DNA from: Massilia aurea
GTDB lineage: Bacteria > Pseudomonadota > Gammaproteobacteria > Burkholderiales > Burkholderiaceae_D
Direction: 5' to 3'
Length of the DNA stretch: 64,000 bases
NCBI RefSeq assembly: GCF_014200505.1
Contig: NZ_JACHBX010000004.1
Location: 186,001-250,000, forward strand
Both the position numbers and the translations under genes were made by a program. Numbering within the stretch: the first letter of the stretch is position 1; each line of letters opens with the position of its first letter. The notes under the pieces are model-generated. The model did not search any database. It was not told the origin of the DNA and saw only the letters and a program-made list of their open reading frames with translations. Positions 9,627 through 17,265 of the stretch are shown one piece after another.

Positions 9627-11693
9627 TCATTCGGGCGCCCGGATATAGTCGACCATGCCCGCGCTGGCGCGGCTCGGGCGCGGCGTGAGCAGGCTCACCA
9701 CCACCACCGTGAACAGCCCTGCCGGCACCCCGAACACGCCGGCCGCCATCGGCAGGATGCCGAACCAGGTCTCCAGCGCATTGCCGCCCAGGACCGGGCT
9801 GGCGCGCAGCATGTAGTACAGGCACACGGCAAATCCCGTGATCATGCCGGTGATGGCGCCGATGTGGTTGGCGCGCTTCCAGAACACGCCCAGCACCAGC
9901 ACCGGGAACAGCGTGGAGCCGGCCAGCGAGAACGCCGCCGCCACCAGCGACAGGATGTCGGCCGGCTTTTGCGACGCTGCGTACGCCGCGATGAAGGCCA
10001 CCGCCAGCAGCAGCAGCTTCGAGATCGTCACCCGCTTCTGGGTCGACGCGCCCGGTTCCACCATCTTGTAATACACGTCGTGCGACAGCGCGTTGGAAAT
10101 GGCCAGCAGCAGGCCGTCGGCCGTGGACAGCGCCGCCGCCAGGCCGCCTGCTGCAACCAGGCCCGAGATCACGTAGGGCAGGCCGCCGATTTCGGGCGTG
10201 GCCAGCACCAGCACATCGGCGTCGATGGCGAATTCGGCCAGCTGCACGATGCCGTCGCCGTTGATGTCGGCCACGCTGATGAGGGGATTGGCCTTGTCGA
10301 CATTGGCCCAGTACGAAATCCAGGTCGGCAGCGACGAGAAATCGCTGCCCACGAGCGACGTATAGATGTCGTACTTGGCCAGCACGGCCAGCGCGGGAAT
10401 CGTCAGGTACACCAGCAGGATGAAAAACAGCGTCCAGAACACCGACACGCGCGTCTCGTGCACCGAGGGCGTGGTGTAGGCGCGCATCAGGATGTGGGGC
10501 AGGGCGGCGGTGCCGAACATCAGGCAGAACACCACAGCCAGAAAATTGTTGCGGCGCGCGTCGGATTCTTCCGGCGTGGCGCCGGGGAACGGCTGCGCAT
10601 GCGGCTCGGGCGGGCGGGCCCGTGCCAGGTTAGCGTCACGCCGTTCGAGCCACAGCGCACGGGCATCGTCGACCGAGTTGGGATACGTGGTCAGCGCGCG
10701 CTCGGCCTGGCGTACTTCGGTCAGCGAGGCGTTGCGTGCACGGGCTGCGGCCAGCTGGCGCTGGGCGTCGAGCTTGCCGGCTTCCCACGATTCGGGCAGG
10801 GCCGCCACACGCGCCGCGTAGCCGTCGGCGCGGCGCAGGAACTCGGCGCGCACCTGGGCTTCGCGCGGGTCCTTCGCCAGTTCGGCTTCGCGCGCGGTGA
10901 GCTTGGGCAGGAGCGATCCGTAGGCCACCTGTGGGATCGGATTGTCGGCGTGCTTCACCGACAGCCACATGGTCGGAATGAGAAACGCGACCAGCAGGAT
11001 GATGTACTGCGCCACCTGGGTCCAGGTGATGGCGCGCATCCCGCCCAGGAACGAGCAGACCAGGATGCTGGCCAGGCCCAGGAAAATCCCGACCGAAAAA
11101 TCGACGCCGGTAAAGCGCGATGCGATCAGGCCGACCGCATAGATCTGCGCCACCACGTAGGTGAACGACACCAGGATGGTCGCGCTCACGGCCAGCGCCC
11201 GCACCGGGCCGCCGCGCCCGCCCGCGCCGCCGCCGTAGCGCGCCGCTAAAAAATCGGGCACCGTGTACTGCGCAAACTTGCGCAGGTAGGGCGCGATCAG
11301 CAGCGCGACCAGCACGAAGCCGCCGGTCCAGCCCATGATGAAGGCCAGGCCGTCGAAGCCCTGCAGATACAGGCCGCCAGCCAGGCTGATAAAGCTGGCC
11401 GCCGAGATCCAGTCGGCCGCCGTCGCCATGCCGTTGAACATGGCGGGCACGCGCCGGCCGGCGACGTAGTATTCGGTGACGTTCGAGGTGCGGCAGATCA
11501 CCCCGATGATCGCGTACAGCGCGATCGTGGCAAACATGAACAGATAGCCGATCCACAGGCGCGGCATGCCTTCCTGCTCGAGCAGGGCGAGGGCCGCCAG
11601 AAACACCGCGAAGGCGCCGGTGTACGACAGGTAGTAGCGCGAGAGCTTCTTGAAATAGCCGTGCTTCACACCAGGCGTTGGGTTCGTGCTCAT
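9627..11693 (-). CDS. Sodium:solute symporter, VC_2705 subfamily (large subunit)
   Basis: Inner-membrane sodium-coupled symporter related to acetate permease ActP. The 688-residue product has many hydrophobic helices and the signature NGMATAADWISAASFISLAGGLY. Between helices lies a charged insertion of about 130 residues (near 235-370). A further loop near residues 474-486, DINGDGIVQLAEF, fits the EF-hand calcium loop pattern. Long insertions and a DUF4212 partner mark the VC_2705 type. Its ATG overlaps the end of the small-subunit gene by 4 bases (ATGA), so the pair is translationally coupled. Substrate is probably a short carboxylate, but this is inference. Confidence 0.9.
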   Translation of the reverse strand: MSTNPTPGVKHGYFKKLSRYYLSYTGAFAVFLAALALLEQEGMPRLWIGYLFMFATIALYAIIGVICRTSNVTEYYVAGRRVPAMFNGMATAADWISAASFISLAGGLYLQGFDGLAFIMGWTGGFVLVALLIAPYLRKFAQYTVPDFLAARYGGGAGGRGGPVRALAVSATILVSFTYVVAQIYAVGLIASRFTGVDFSVGIFLGLASILVCSFLGGMRAITWTQVAQYIILLVAFLIPTMWLSVKHADNPIPQVAYGSLLPKLTAREAELAKDPREAQVRAEFLRRADGYAARVAALPESWEAGKLDAQRQLAAARARNASLTEVRQAERALTTYPNSVDDARALWLERRDANLARARPPEPHAQPFPGATPEESDARRNNFLAVVFCLMFGTAALPHILMRAYTTPSVHETRVSVFWTLFFILLVYLTIPALAVLAKYDIYTSLVGSDFSSLPTWISYWANVDKANPLISVADINGDGIVQLAEFAIDADVLVLATPEIGGLPYVISGLVAAGGLAAALSTADGLLLAISNALSHDVYYKMVEPGASTQKRVTISKLLLLAVAFIAAYAASQKPADILSLVAAAFSLAGSTLFPVLVLGVFWKRANHIGAITGMITGFAVCLYYMLRASPVLGGNALETWFGILPMAAGVFGVPAGLFTVVVVSLLTPRPSRASAGMVDYIRAPE

Positions 11694-12004
11694 GGGCGCG
11701 GCGCCAGCGCGGCGTGGTAATCGCGGTCGAGCCGGCGCATGCGCCAGGCGTAGACGGCAATGATCGTCAGCGACACGAGCGCGGCGCCCTGCGCGGCCAT
11801 GTAGAACGACAGCGGCCAGCCAAACACCTCGAAGCGCGCCAGCTCGCGCGCGAAGAACACGGTGCCAAAGCCCGTGACGAGCCAGACGGCCAGCAACAAC
11901 AGCGACATGCGCCGCGTGCGGTCCCAGTGGATCGCGCGGGCCTGTTCCAGGTGCGCACGCGCCATCGTGTCGGAGGTTGGTTCGGGGATAGAATCAGTCG
12001 GCAT
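11690..12004 (-). CDS. DUF4212 small subunit of sodium:solute symporter
   Basis: Small membrane protein of 104 residues that accompanies VC_2705-type symporters, usually annotated as the putative small subunit. Two hydrophobic segments are visible, roughly MSLLLLAVWLVTGFGTVFF and FYMAAQGAALVSLTIIAVY, after the family motif HWDRTRRMSLLLL. The start ATG overlaps the last 11 bases of the kinase gene, and its stop overlaps the symporter start. It therefore lies inside a tight regulator-kinase-subunit-symporter operon. Its exact role (assembly or gating of the large subunit) is not established. Confidence 0.9.
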   Translation of the reverse strand: MPTDSIPEPTSDTMARAHLEQARAIHWDRTRRMSLLLLAVWLVTGFGTVFFARELARFEVFGWPLSFYMAAQGAALVSLTIIAVYAWRMRRLDRDYHAALAPRP

Positions 12005-13544
12005 GGTCGGGTTCGCCCACAGGCGGGGGGAAGGTCAGGCGAAACAGGCTGCCCGGAAAGCGCGGGGACACGCTGCGTGGATTGTTGAAGATGTCGATGT
12101 CGGCGCCGTGTTGCTGCACGATTTCGCGCACGATTGCCAGCCCCAGGCCGCTGCCCTGGGTATTGCTGCCCAGGATGCGGTAGAAGCGTTCGAATACGTG
12201 CAGGCGTTCGGTCGGCGCGATGCCGGGGCCGGTGTCTTCGACTTCGAGCAGCGCGTGTTCGCCGCTGCTGCGCACGCGCACCGTCACACTGCCGCCAGCG
12301 GGCGTATAGCGCAGCGCATTGTCGATCAGGTTCGACAGCATCTCGCGCAGCATCAGGGGCTGGCCGGCGATCATCACCCGCTCGTCATCATTGGCGGGCG
12401 GCTCGAAACCCAGGTCGATCTGGTGGGCGAACGACGCCTGCACCCAATCCTGCACGGTCTCGCGCGCCACCGCGGCCAGGTCGATCTCGTCGAACGCCAG
12501 GCCCGCCTGCGGCTGGTTCTCGGCGCGCGCCAGGGCCAGCAACTGGTTGATCAGGCGCGTGGCCGATTCCGAGCTCTTGGCCAGTTGCTCGAGCGAGCGG
12601 TGGATCTCGGCCGGATCGACTTCGCGCAGGGCCAGTTCGGACTGCATGCGCATGCCGGCCAGCGGCGTTTTCATCTGGTGCGCGGCGTCGGCGATGAAGC
12701 GTTTCTGCATCTCCACCGTCTTGCCCAGGCGCTCGAGCATGTCGTTGAACGAGCCGACCAGCGGCGAGATTTCTTCGGGCACCTGGCGCGGATCGATCGG
12801 CGACAGATCGTCCTGCGGCCGCGCGCGGATGCGCTGCTGCAGCTCGGCCAGCGGGCTCAGGCCGCGCGAGAGCGCGAACCAGACCAGCGCCAGGATCACC
12901 GGCAGGATGATGAACTGGGGCAGGATCACGCCCTTGATGATTTCATTGGCCAGGTGGGCGCGCTTGTCGAGCGTTTCGGCCACCTGTACCAGTGCCAGCG
13001 GCGGCGTCGGCGAAGCGGTCCGTTCATGCAGCGGATCCAGATTCACATACGCGTAAGCCACGCGGATCGGTGTGCCGTGGATGGTGTCGTTGCGAAATTC
13101 GACCGTGCCGCTGCGGGCCGGCTCGCCGGCGCGGTTGGCGCGCGGACGCGGCAGGTCGCGGTCGCCGTCAAGGTGTTCGCCAGCCGGGCCAGCCAGCAGG
13201 TAATACACGCTGTCGACGTCGTCGGCGCGCAGGATATCGCGTCCGGCCGTGCGCAGCTGGCCGACCGTCTTGCCGTCCACGGTGCGGATCTGCTGGCCCA
13301 GCACCGTGACCCGGTCTTCGAGCGCGTCGTCAAACGGCTGGTTGGCGATCGACTTCGCAACCAGATAGGTGATCGCGATGCTCATCGGCCACAGCAGCAG
13401 CAGCGGCGCGAGCATCCAGTCGAGAATTTCGCCGAACAGCGAGTGACGGATGTTTTCGTCCGGCTCGGGGTTGGGTGGAACGTAGAGCGGCTCGAACTGC
13501 TGCTGCTGCTGCTGCGCGGGCTCGGGCGTGAAGCCGGCGTTCAC
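11994..13544 (-). CDS. TctE-like sensor histidine kinase
   Basis: Membrane sensor kinase of the TctE class, predicted to control the symporter genes downstream. GTG 13544 overlaps the regulator stop as GTGA and gives 516 residues; the frame upstream of it lies inside the regulator gene. Order: a short Gln-rich head (six Gln near residues 11-16), a first membrane helix near 45-65, a periplasmic 2CSK_N-type sensor region, a second helix near 240-260, then HisKA with HQMKTPLAGMR carrying the phosphorylated His. The HATPase domain follows, with NLIDNALRY, DTGPGI and GSGLGLAI. The motifs are intact. No ligand can be read from the sequence. Confidence 0.93.
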   Translation of the reverse strand: MNAGFTPEPAQQQQQQFEPLYVPPNPEPDENIRHSLFGEILDWMLAPLLLLWPMSIAITYLVAKSIANQPFDDALEDRVTVLGQQIRTVDGKTVGQLRTAGRDILRADDVDSVYYLLAGPAGEHLDGDRDLPRPRANRAGEPARSGTVEFRNDTIHGTPIRVAYAYVNLDPLHERTASPTPPLALVQVAETLDKRAHLANEIIKGVILPQFIILPVILALVWFALSRGLSPLAELQQRIRARPQDDLSPIDPRQVPEEISPLVGSFNDMLERLGKTVEMQKRFIADAAHQMKTPLAGMRMQSELALREVDPAEIHRSLEQLAKSSESATRLINQLLALARAENQPQAGLAFDEIDLAAVARETVQDWVQASFAHQIDLGFEPPANDDERVMIAGQPLMLREMLSNLIDNALRYTPAGGSVTVRVRSSGEHALLEVEDTGPGIAPTERLHVFERFYRILGSNTQGSGLGLAIVREIVQQHGADIDIFNNPRSVSPRFPGSLFRLTFPPPVGEPDHAD

Positions 13545-14281
13545 TTGTCGGCGGCGGTAGCGGCGATCCGGGCGTCGTTCGCAGCCGCCGCGGCTGCGGC
13601 GGCCGCGCTGGCCTCGGAGAATTTCTCGAGGCAATAGCCCAGGCCGCGCACGGTGGCGATGCGCACGCCGCCGACCTCGATCTTCTTGCGCAGGCGGTGC
13701 ACATACACCTCGATGGCATTGTTGGAAACTTCTTCGCCCCATTCGCACAGGTGGTCAACCAGTTGCTCCTTGGAGACGAGGCGTCCGGTGCGCGCCAGCA
13801 GCACTTCGAGCAGGCCCAGCTCGCGCGCCGACAGATCGAGCATCTGGTCGTTGATGTAGGCGCTGCGGCCAACCTGGTCATAGACCAGCGGGCCGTGGCG
13901 CACGACGGCCGCGCCGCCGCCGGCGCCGCGCCGAGTCAGCGCCCGTACCCGCGCTTCGAGTTCGGACAGCGCGAACGGCTTGGCCATATAGTCGTCGGCG
14001 CCCAGGTCGAGACCCTCGACGCGCTGCTCGACCGAGTCGGCTGCAGTCAGGATCAATACCGGCAGCAGCGAGGCGCGCGCGCGCAGGCGGCGCAGCACTT
14101 CGAGCCCGGACATCTTCGGCAGGCCCAGGTCGAGAATGAGCAGATCGAACTCCTGCGTGGACAGGGCAGTATCGGCATCCTGGCCGTTCTTGACACAATC
14201 GATGGCATAGCCGGACTGGCGCAGGGAGCGCGTCAGGCCATCGGCAAGTACGCTATCATCTTCGGCAAGCAGAATTCGCAT
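13541..14281 (-). CDS. OmpR-family response regulator (TctD/QseB-like)
   Basis: DNA-binding response regulator, partner of the TctE-like kinase that follows with a 4-base overlap. The 246-residue product has a receiver domain with acidic pocket ED at 7-8, phospho-acceptor Asp51 (LLILDLGLPKMSG), the conserved Thr (LILTAAD) and Lys (DYMAKPF). A winged-helix output domain then ends in VRGLGYCLE. The extreme C-terminus is odd: a run of nine alanines in SEASAAAAAAAAAN, with an Ala-rich end after it, coded mainly by GCN repeats. It is the first gene of the operon, so it probably autoregulates. Confidence 0.94.
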   Translation of the reverse strand: MRILLAEDDSVLADGLTRSLRQSGYAIDCVKNGQDADTALSTQEFDLLILDLGLPKMSGLEVLRRLRARASLLPVLILTAADSVEQRVEGLDLGADDYMAKPFALSELEARVRALTRRGAGGGAAVVRHGPLVYDQVGRSAYINDQMLDLSARELGLLEVLLARTGRLVSKEQLVDHLCEWGEEVSNNAIEVYVHRLRKKIEVGGVRIATVRGLGYCLEKFSEASAAAAAAAAANDARIAATAADK

Positions 14282-14309
14282 GGGGCACCTCGGGTTTTGA
14301 TTATAAGCA

Positions 14310-14412
14310 CGTCGTTCCCGCGGAGGCGGGAACCCAAGTTCCTGGCATTGTGGTTGCGGTTCACGCAGGCTGCTTGCGCAAGACCTGGATTCCCGCCTGC
14401 GCGGGGATGACG
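14310..14412. repeat. Paired REP-like palindromes, GTTCCCGC family, copy 1
   Basis: Two palindromic units face each other. One, near 14310-14338, has arms GTTCCCGC and GCGGGAAC followed by CCAAG. The other, near 14383-14412, has ATTCCCGC and GCGGGGAT preceded by CCTGG. They flank a spacer of about 45 bp. The arrangement matches the dispersed CGTC(A/G)TTCCCGCG...GCGGGAA(C/T)CCA repeats common in proteobacteria. It sits between the response regulator and the recA promoter. The same family recurs at 33421-33524. Confidence 0.85.
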
Positions 14413-14491
14413 GTCGGCTCCTATTGTGTTGGATTTACCGTCACAATGCGAGTCCCGAGCGATTGTTGGTAAGATAACCACGTCTTTTCGC

Positions 14492-14520
14492 TTGCAAAAA
14501 CCACTGGATTTTTATACAGT
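14492..14520 (+). promoter_or_regulatory. recA promoter with overlapping LexA (SOS) box
   Basis: A -35 TTGCAA at 14492-14497 is followed after 17 bases by a -10 TACAGT at 14515-14520. The interval contains CTGGATTTTTATACAG at 14504-14519. This fits the LexA consensus CTG-N10-CAG and overlaps the -10, as expected for repression that is relieved by DNA damage. recA starts 63 bases further on. Confidence 0.85.
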
Positions 14521-14582
14521 ACTGGCTCTTGAAGTGCGCGTGACCGCCCACACCTTGCCTACTCCACGACAGAAAGTACACC

Positions 14583-15656
14583 ATGGACGACAAAAAAACC
14601 GCATTGAACGCCGCTGATAAGGGCAAGGCGCTGGCTGCCGCCCTGGCGCAGATTGAAAAGCAGTTCGGCAAGGGCTCGGTGATGCGCATGGATGCGAACA
14701 CGCCGGTCGAAGAAGTACAAACGGTCTCCACAGGCTCGCTGGGCCTGGACATCGCGCTGGGCGTCGGTGGCCTGCCGCGCGGCCGTATCGTCGAGATCTA
14801 CGGTCCTGAATCGTCGGGTAAAACCACCCTGACGCTGCAAACCATCGCCCAGATGCAAAAGCTGGGTGGCACCTGCGCGTTCATCGACGCCGAGCACGCA
14901 CTCGACGTCACCTACGCGCAAAAGCTGGGCATCAACCTGAGCGAACTGCTGATCTCGCAGCCGGATACCGGCGAGCAGGCGCTTGAAATCACCGACGCGC
15001 TGGTGCGCTCGGGCAGTGTCGACCTGGTCGTCATCGACTCGGTCGCGGCCCTGACGCCACGCGCCGAAATCGAAGGCGACATGGGCGACTCGCTGCCCGG
15101 CCTGCAGGCGCGCCTGATGTCGCAAGCGCTGCGCAAGCTGACCGGCTCGATCAACCGCACCAATACGCTGGTTATCTTCATCAACCAGATCCGCATGAAG
15201 ATCGGCGTCATGTTCGGCAGCCCTGAGACCACCACGGGTGGTAACGCGCTGAAGTTCTACGCATCGGTGCGCCTGGACATCCGTCGTACCGGCTCGATCA
15301 AGTCGGGTGACGAAGTGATCGGTAACGAAACCAAGGTCAAGGTCGTCAAGAACAAGATCGCCCCGCCATTCAAAGAAGCGCACTTCGACATTCTTTATGG
15401 AGAAGGCACGTCCCGTGAAGGCGAAATTCTGGATCTCGGCGCAGATAACAAAATCGTCGAGAAGTCGGGCTCGTGGTACAGCTATAACGGCGAGCGTATC
15501 GGTCAGGGTAAAGACAACGCGCGTCAGTTCCTGCGTGACCGTCCAGCCCTGGCACGCGAGATCGAAAACAAGGTCCGTACCGCCTTGGGTGTGCGCGAGC
15601 TGCCACCAACGATCGGTGGTGACGACAAGCCGAAGCTGCAGGCGGTTGGTGAATAA
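14583..15656 (+). CDS. recA: RecA recombinase
   Basis: ATP-dependent strand-exchange protein and co-protease for LexA cleavage. The 357-residue product is full length, with Walker A GPESSGKT at residues 74-81, the Walker B region [10 protein letters not shown], and loop 2 around [25 protein letters not shown]. The start at 14583 follows a weak AGAAAG ribosome site. A LexA box overlaps the promoter. recX follows on the same strand, separated by a hairpin that may limit read-through. Confidence 0.98.
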   Translation: MDDKKTALNAADKGKALAAALAQIEKQFGKGSVMRMDANTPVEEVQTVSTGSLGLDIALGVGGLPRGRIVEIYGPESSGKTTLTLQTIAQMQKLGGTCAFIDAEHALDVTYAQKLGINLSELLISQPDTGEQALEITDALVRSGSVDLVVIDSVAALTPRAEIEGDMGDSLPGLQARLMSQALRKLTGSINRTNTLVIFINQIRMKIGVMFGSPETTTGGNALKFYASVRLDIRRTGSIKSGDEVIGNETKVKVVKNKIAPPFKEAHFDILYGEGTSREGEILDLGADNKIVEKSGSWYSYNGERIGQGKDNARQFLRDRPALAREIENKVRTALGVRELPPTIGGDDKPKLQAVGE

Positions 15657-15662
15657 TCAGCC

Positions 15663-15700
15663 GGCGCAGGGTGCGGTGGCAGCAGCTTGCCACCGGCGCC
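15663..15700 (+). terminator. Hairpin between recA and recX (possible attenuating terminator)
   Basis: GGTGGCA at about 15675-15681 pairs with TGCCACC at 15688-15694 around a 6-base loop, and the GC-rich flanks can extend the stem. There is no T tract. In E. coli a recA-recX terminator lets only a fraction of transcripts reach recX; a similar role here is inference. Confidence 0.45.
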
Positions 15701-15730
15701 CCGCGCCATGCTGATGGGCTGACGTTACTC

Positions 15731-16195
15731 ATGCCAGCACCCGTACTCAGTCTCAAGGGCCGCGCGCTGCGCTATCTGTCGCAGCGCGAGCACAGCCGCT
15801 TCGAATTGCGCCGCAAGCTGTCCAAGTATGCGGAAGAGGGGGATGACGTCGATGCCCTGCTCGATTTTCTTGAAAAAAACAATTGGTTGTCGCAGGAGCG
15901 CTTTGCCGAATCCCTGGTCAACCGTAAAGCGAGCCGTTATGGCGACAGTCGCGTGATGGCCGAATTGAAAAATCATGGATTAACGACCGAGGCACTGGTC
16001 GACATCAAAGCCGGGCTGTCCGACAGCGAGACCGCGCGTGCGGTTGAAGTCTGGCAACGCAAATTTGGTACGGTTGCCGAGGATGCCGCGGCGCGCGCCA
16101 AGCAGATGCGCTTCTTGCTGCAGCGTGGTTTTTCCCAGCGCGCGGCGCGTGCGGCGATGCAGGGCGCGCCCGATGATGACGAGTTTCCCGAGTAA
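15731..16195 (+). CDS. recX: RecX, regulator of RecA
   Basis: Small helical protein that binds the RecA filament and limits its activity. ATG 15731 gives 154 residues beginning [30 protein letters not shown], the standard RecX opening. The three-helix repeats follow ([31 protein letters not shown] and a later [12 protein letters not shown]). An upstream in-frame GTG at 15671 would add 20 residues of non-family sequence and is not preferred. The position directly after recA agrees with the call. Confidence 0.94.
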   Translation: MPAPVLSLKGRALRYLSQREHSRFELRRKLSKYAEEGDDVDALLDFLEKNNWLSQERFAESLVNRKASRYGDSRVMAELKNHGLTTEALVDIKAGLSDSETARAVEVWQRKFGTVAEDAAARAKQMRFLLQRGFSQRAARAAMQGAPDDDEFPE

Positions 16196-16214
16196 TTAAT
16201 GTTCTCGTGGTCGC

Positions 16215-16242
16215 TTGCAGTCACGCGTTACGACGCTATGCT
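16215..16242 (+). promoter_or_regulatory. Candidate promoter for structured RNA downstream of recX
   Basis: TTGCAG at 16215-16220 and TATGCT at 16237-16242 are 16 bases apart. The expected start point, seven bases after the -10, is G16249, which is exactly the first paired base of the long hairpin that follows. Confidence 0.5.
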
Positions 16243-16248
16243 GCCCCA

Positions 16249-16329
16249 GGCGCCAGCGTGGAGCGTCATCCCCGATATGCCAAGGCATATTCCTCAACGG
16301 GCGATGGCGCTGCACGCTGGCGCTTTTTT
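16249..16329 (+). ncRNA. Candidate 81-nt small RNA, almost entirely one long hairpin
   Basis: This is an intergenic stretch of about 440 bases (16196-16635) with no convincing gene. GCGCCAGCGTG at 16250-16260 is the exact reverse complement of CACGCTGGCGC at 16313-16323, which is followed directly by six T. Inside, AGCGTCATCCCCG (16262-16274) pairs with CGGGCGATGGCGCT (16298-16311) with one wobble and one bulge. The apex holds a further hairpin, ATATGC/GCATAT, near 16275-16290. With the promoter just upstream this looks like a self-contained small RNA ending in its own terminator. The alternative is an unusually long recX terminator. It lacks 4.5S RNA and 6S RNA hallmarks, and no family is recognised. 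Beyond it, 16330-16635 holds only an extended -10 (TGCTAAACT at 16517-16525) that probably serves the next gene. Confidence 0.5.
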
Positions 16330-16635
16330 ACGTCTGCAGTGTCCACAACGAAAATCCATATCTCTCATTCATGTCGTGAATGGCAGGCTCTGGCTGCTGT
16401 CCTTCATGCGCATACCATATGCGTTAAACACGCTGCCAAGCGCCTGCCAAGTCCGGGCATCTCCGTCGAGGCTGGCCGTGATGTCCCCTTTTAGCGATGC
16501 GCCGGGCGGGACGCTGTGCTAAACTTTACGGGTTTAAGCAGCGCCGCATGAGCGGTTGTTGCCGCAGAAGCTGCGGTGACGTGCACTAGCACACCGGCTG
16601 CATCACTAACCGCCGTCTCGACGGCACTGGTATTT

Positions 16636-17199
16636 ATGCCTTTGTCTCTTCCCGTATCGCGCTCGCTCCGGCATACGCGCGCCATCACAGTCGATGCCTA
16701 TGCGCGCGATGATGGCATGTGGGATCTTGATGCCAGCATCCGCGATGTGAAAACACGCACTGTTGAACTTGCATCCGGCGAACGGCCCGGCGGCACGCCA
16801 GTGCACGACCTGAAGCTGCGCGTCACGATCGACCGCGACCTGAACATCGTTGATGCCGAAGCCGCATCCGATGCCGTCCCGTATCCGGGCTTTTGCGATA
16901 CCATCGGCCCTGCCTACAAGAAGTTGATCGGGCTCTCGCTCGTGAACCATTTCCGGTTGCATCTGAAAGACCGCCTGTCCGGCGTGCTCGGCTGCACCCA
17001 TCTGACCGAACTGGCCCAGGTGCTGCCCACTGCAGCGCTGCAAGCCTTTGCTGACGACACCGTCGATGCCCCAGGCGGGCAAGGCGTGACGTCATCCGAC
17101 CGTCCATTTGAGCTCGACCGTTGCCATGCCCTGCGCAGCGACGGCCCCGCCGTGGCCAAATATTACCCGCGCTGGTCCATCAAGGCCGTGTCGGGTTAA
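16636..17199 (+). CDS. DUF2889 domain protein of unknown function
   Basis: Conserved betaproteobacterial protein of 187 residues from ATG 16636 (MPLSLPVSRSLRHTRAITVDAYARDDGMWDLDASIRD). The N-terminal RxxHTRxIxVxxY...DGxWDLEA-type motif and the central YPGFCDTIGPAYKKLIG are typical of DUF2889, whose function is unknown. There is no signal peptide or membrane segment. An extended -10 TGCTAAACT at 16517-16525 lies about 110 bases upstream. It sits between recX and sucC. No strong ribosome site marks the start, so a few residues either way are possible. Confidence 0.8.
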   Translation: MPLSLPVSRSLRHTRAITVDAYARDDGMWDLDASIRDVKTRTVELASGERPGGTPVHDLKLRVTIDRDLNIVDAEAASDAVPYPGFCDTIGPAYKKLIGLSLVNHFRLHLKDRLSGVLGCTHLTELAQVLPTAALQAFADDTVDAPGGQGVTSSDRPFELDRCHALRSDGPAVAKYYPRWSIKAVSG

Positions 17200-17265
17200 G
17201 TCGTCGTTTGTTTTTTTTGTAGTTCAACCGTTTCTAATTCAGTAATAGATAGAAGGGAAGCCAGC

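Noticed and set aside
9573..13637. Long plus-strand frames of 558 and 591 codons
   Set aside because: Antisense shadows of the symporter and kinase genes; no domains and Arg/Gln/His-rich composition.
16249..16329. Identity of the hairpin as 4.5S (SRP) or 6S RNA
   Set aside because: The GGAAG-type SRP apical motif is absent and the length and fold do not match 6S RNA, so no known family was assigned.
16199..16522. Possible small proteins in the gap after recX (107 and 95 codons)
   Set aside because: They cross the long perfect stem and its T6 tail, lack ribosome sites and domains, and look like chance frames over a structured RNA.
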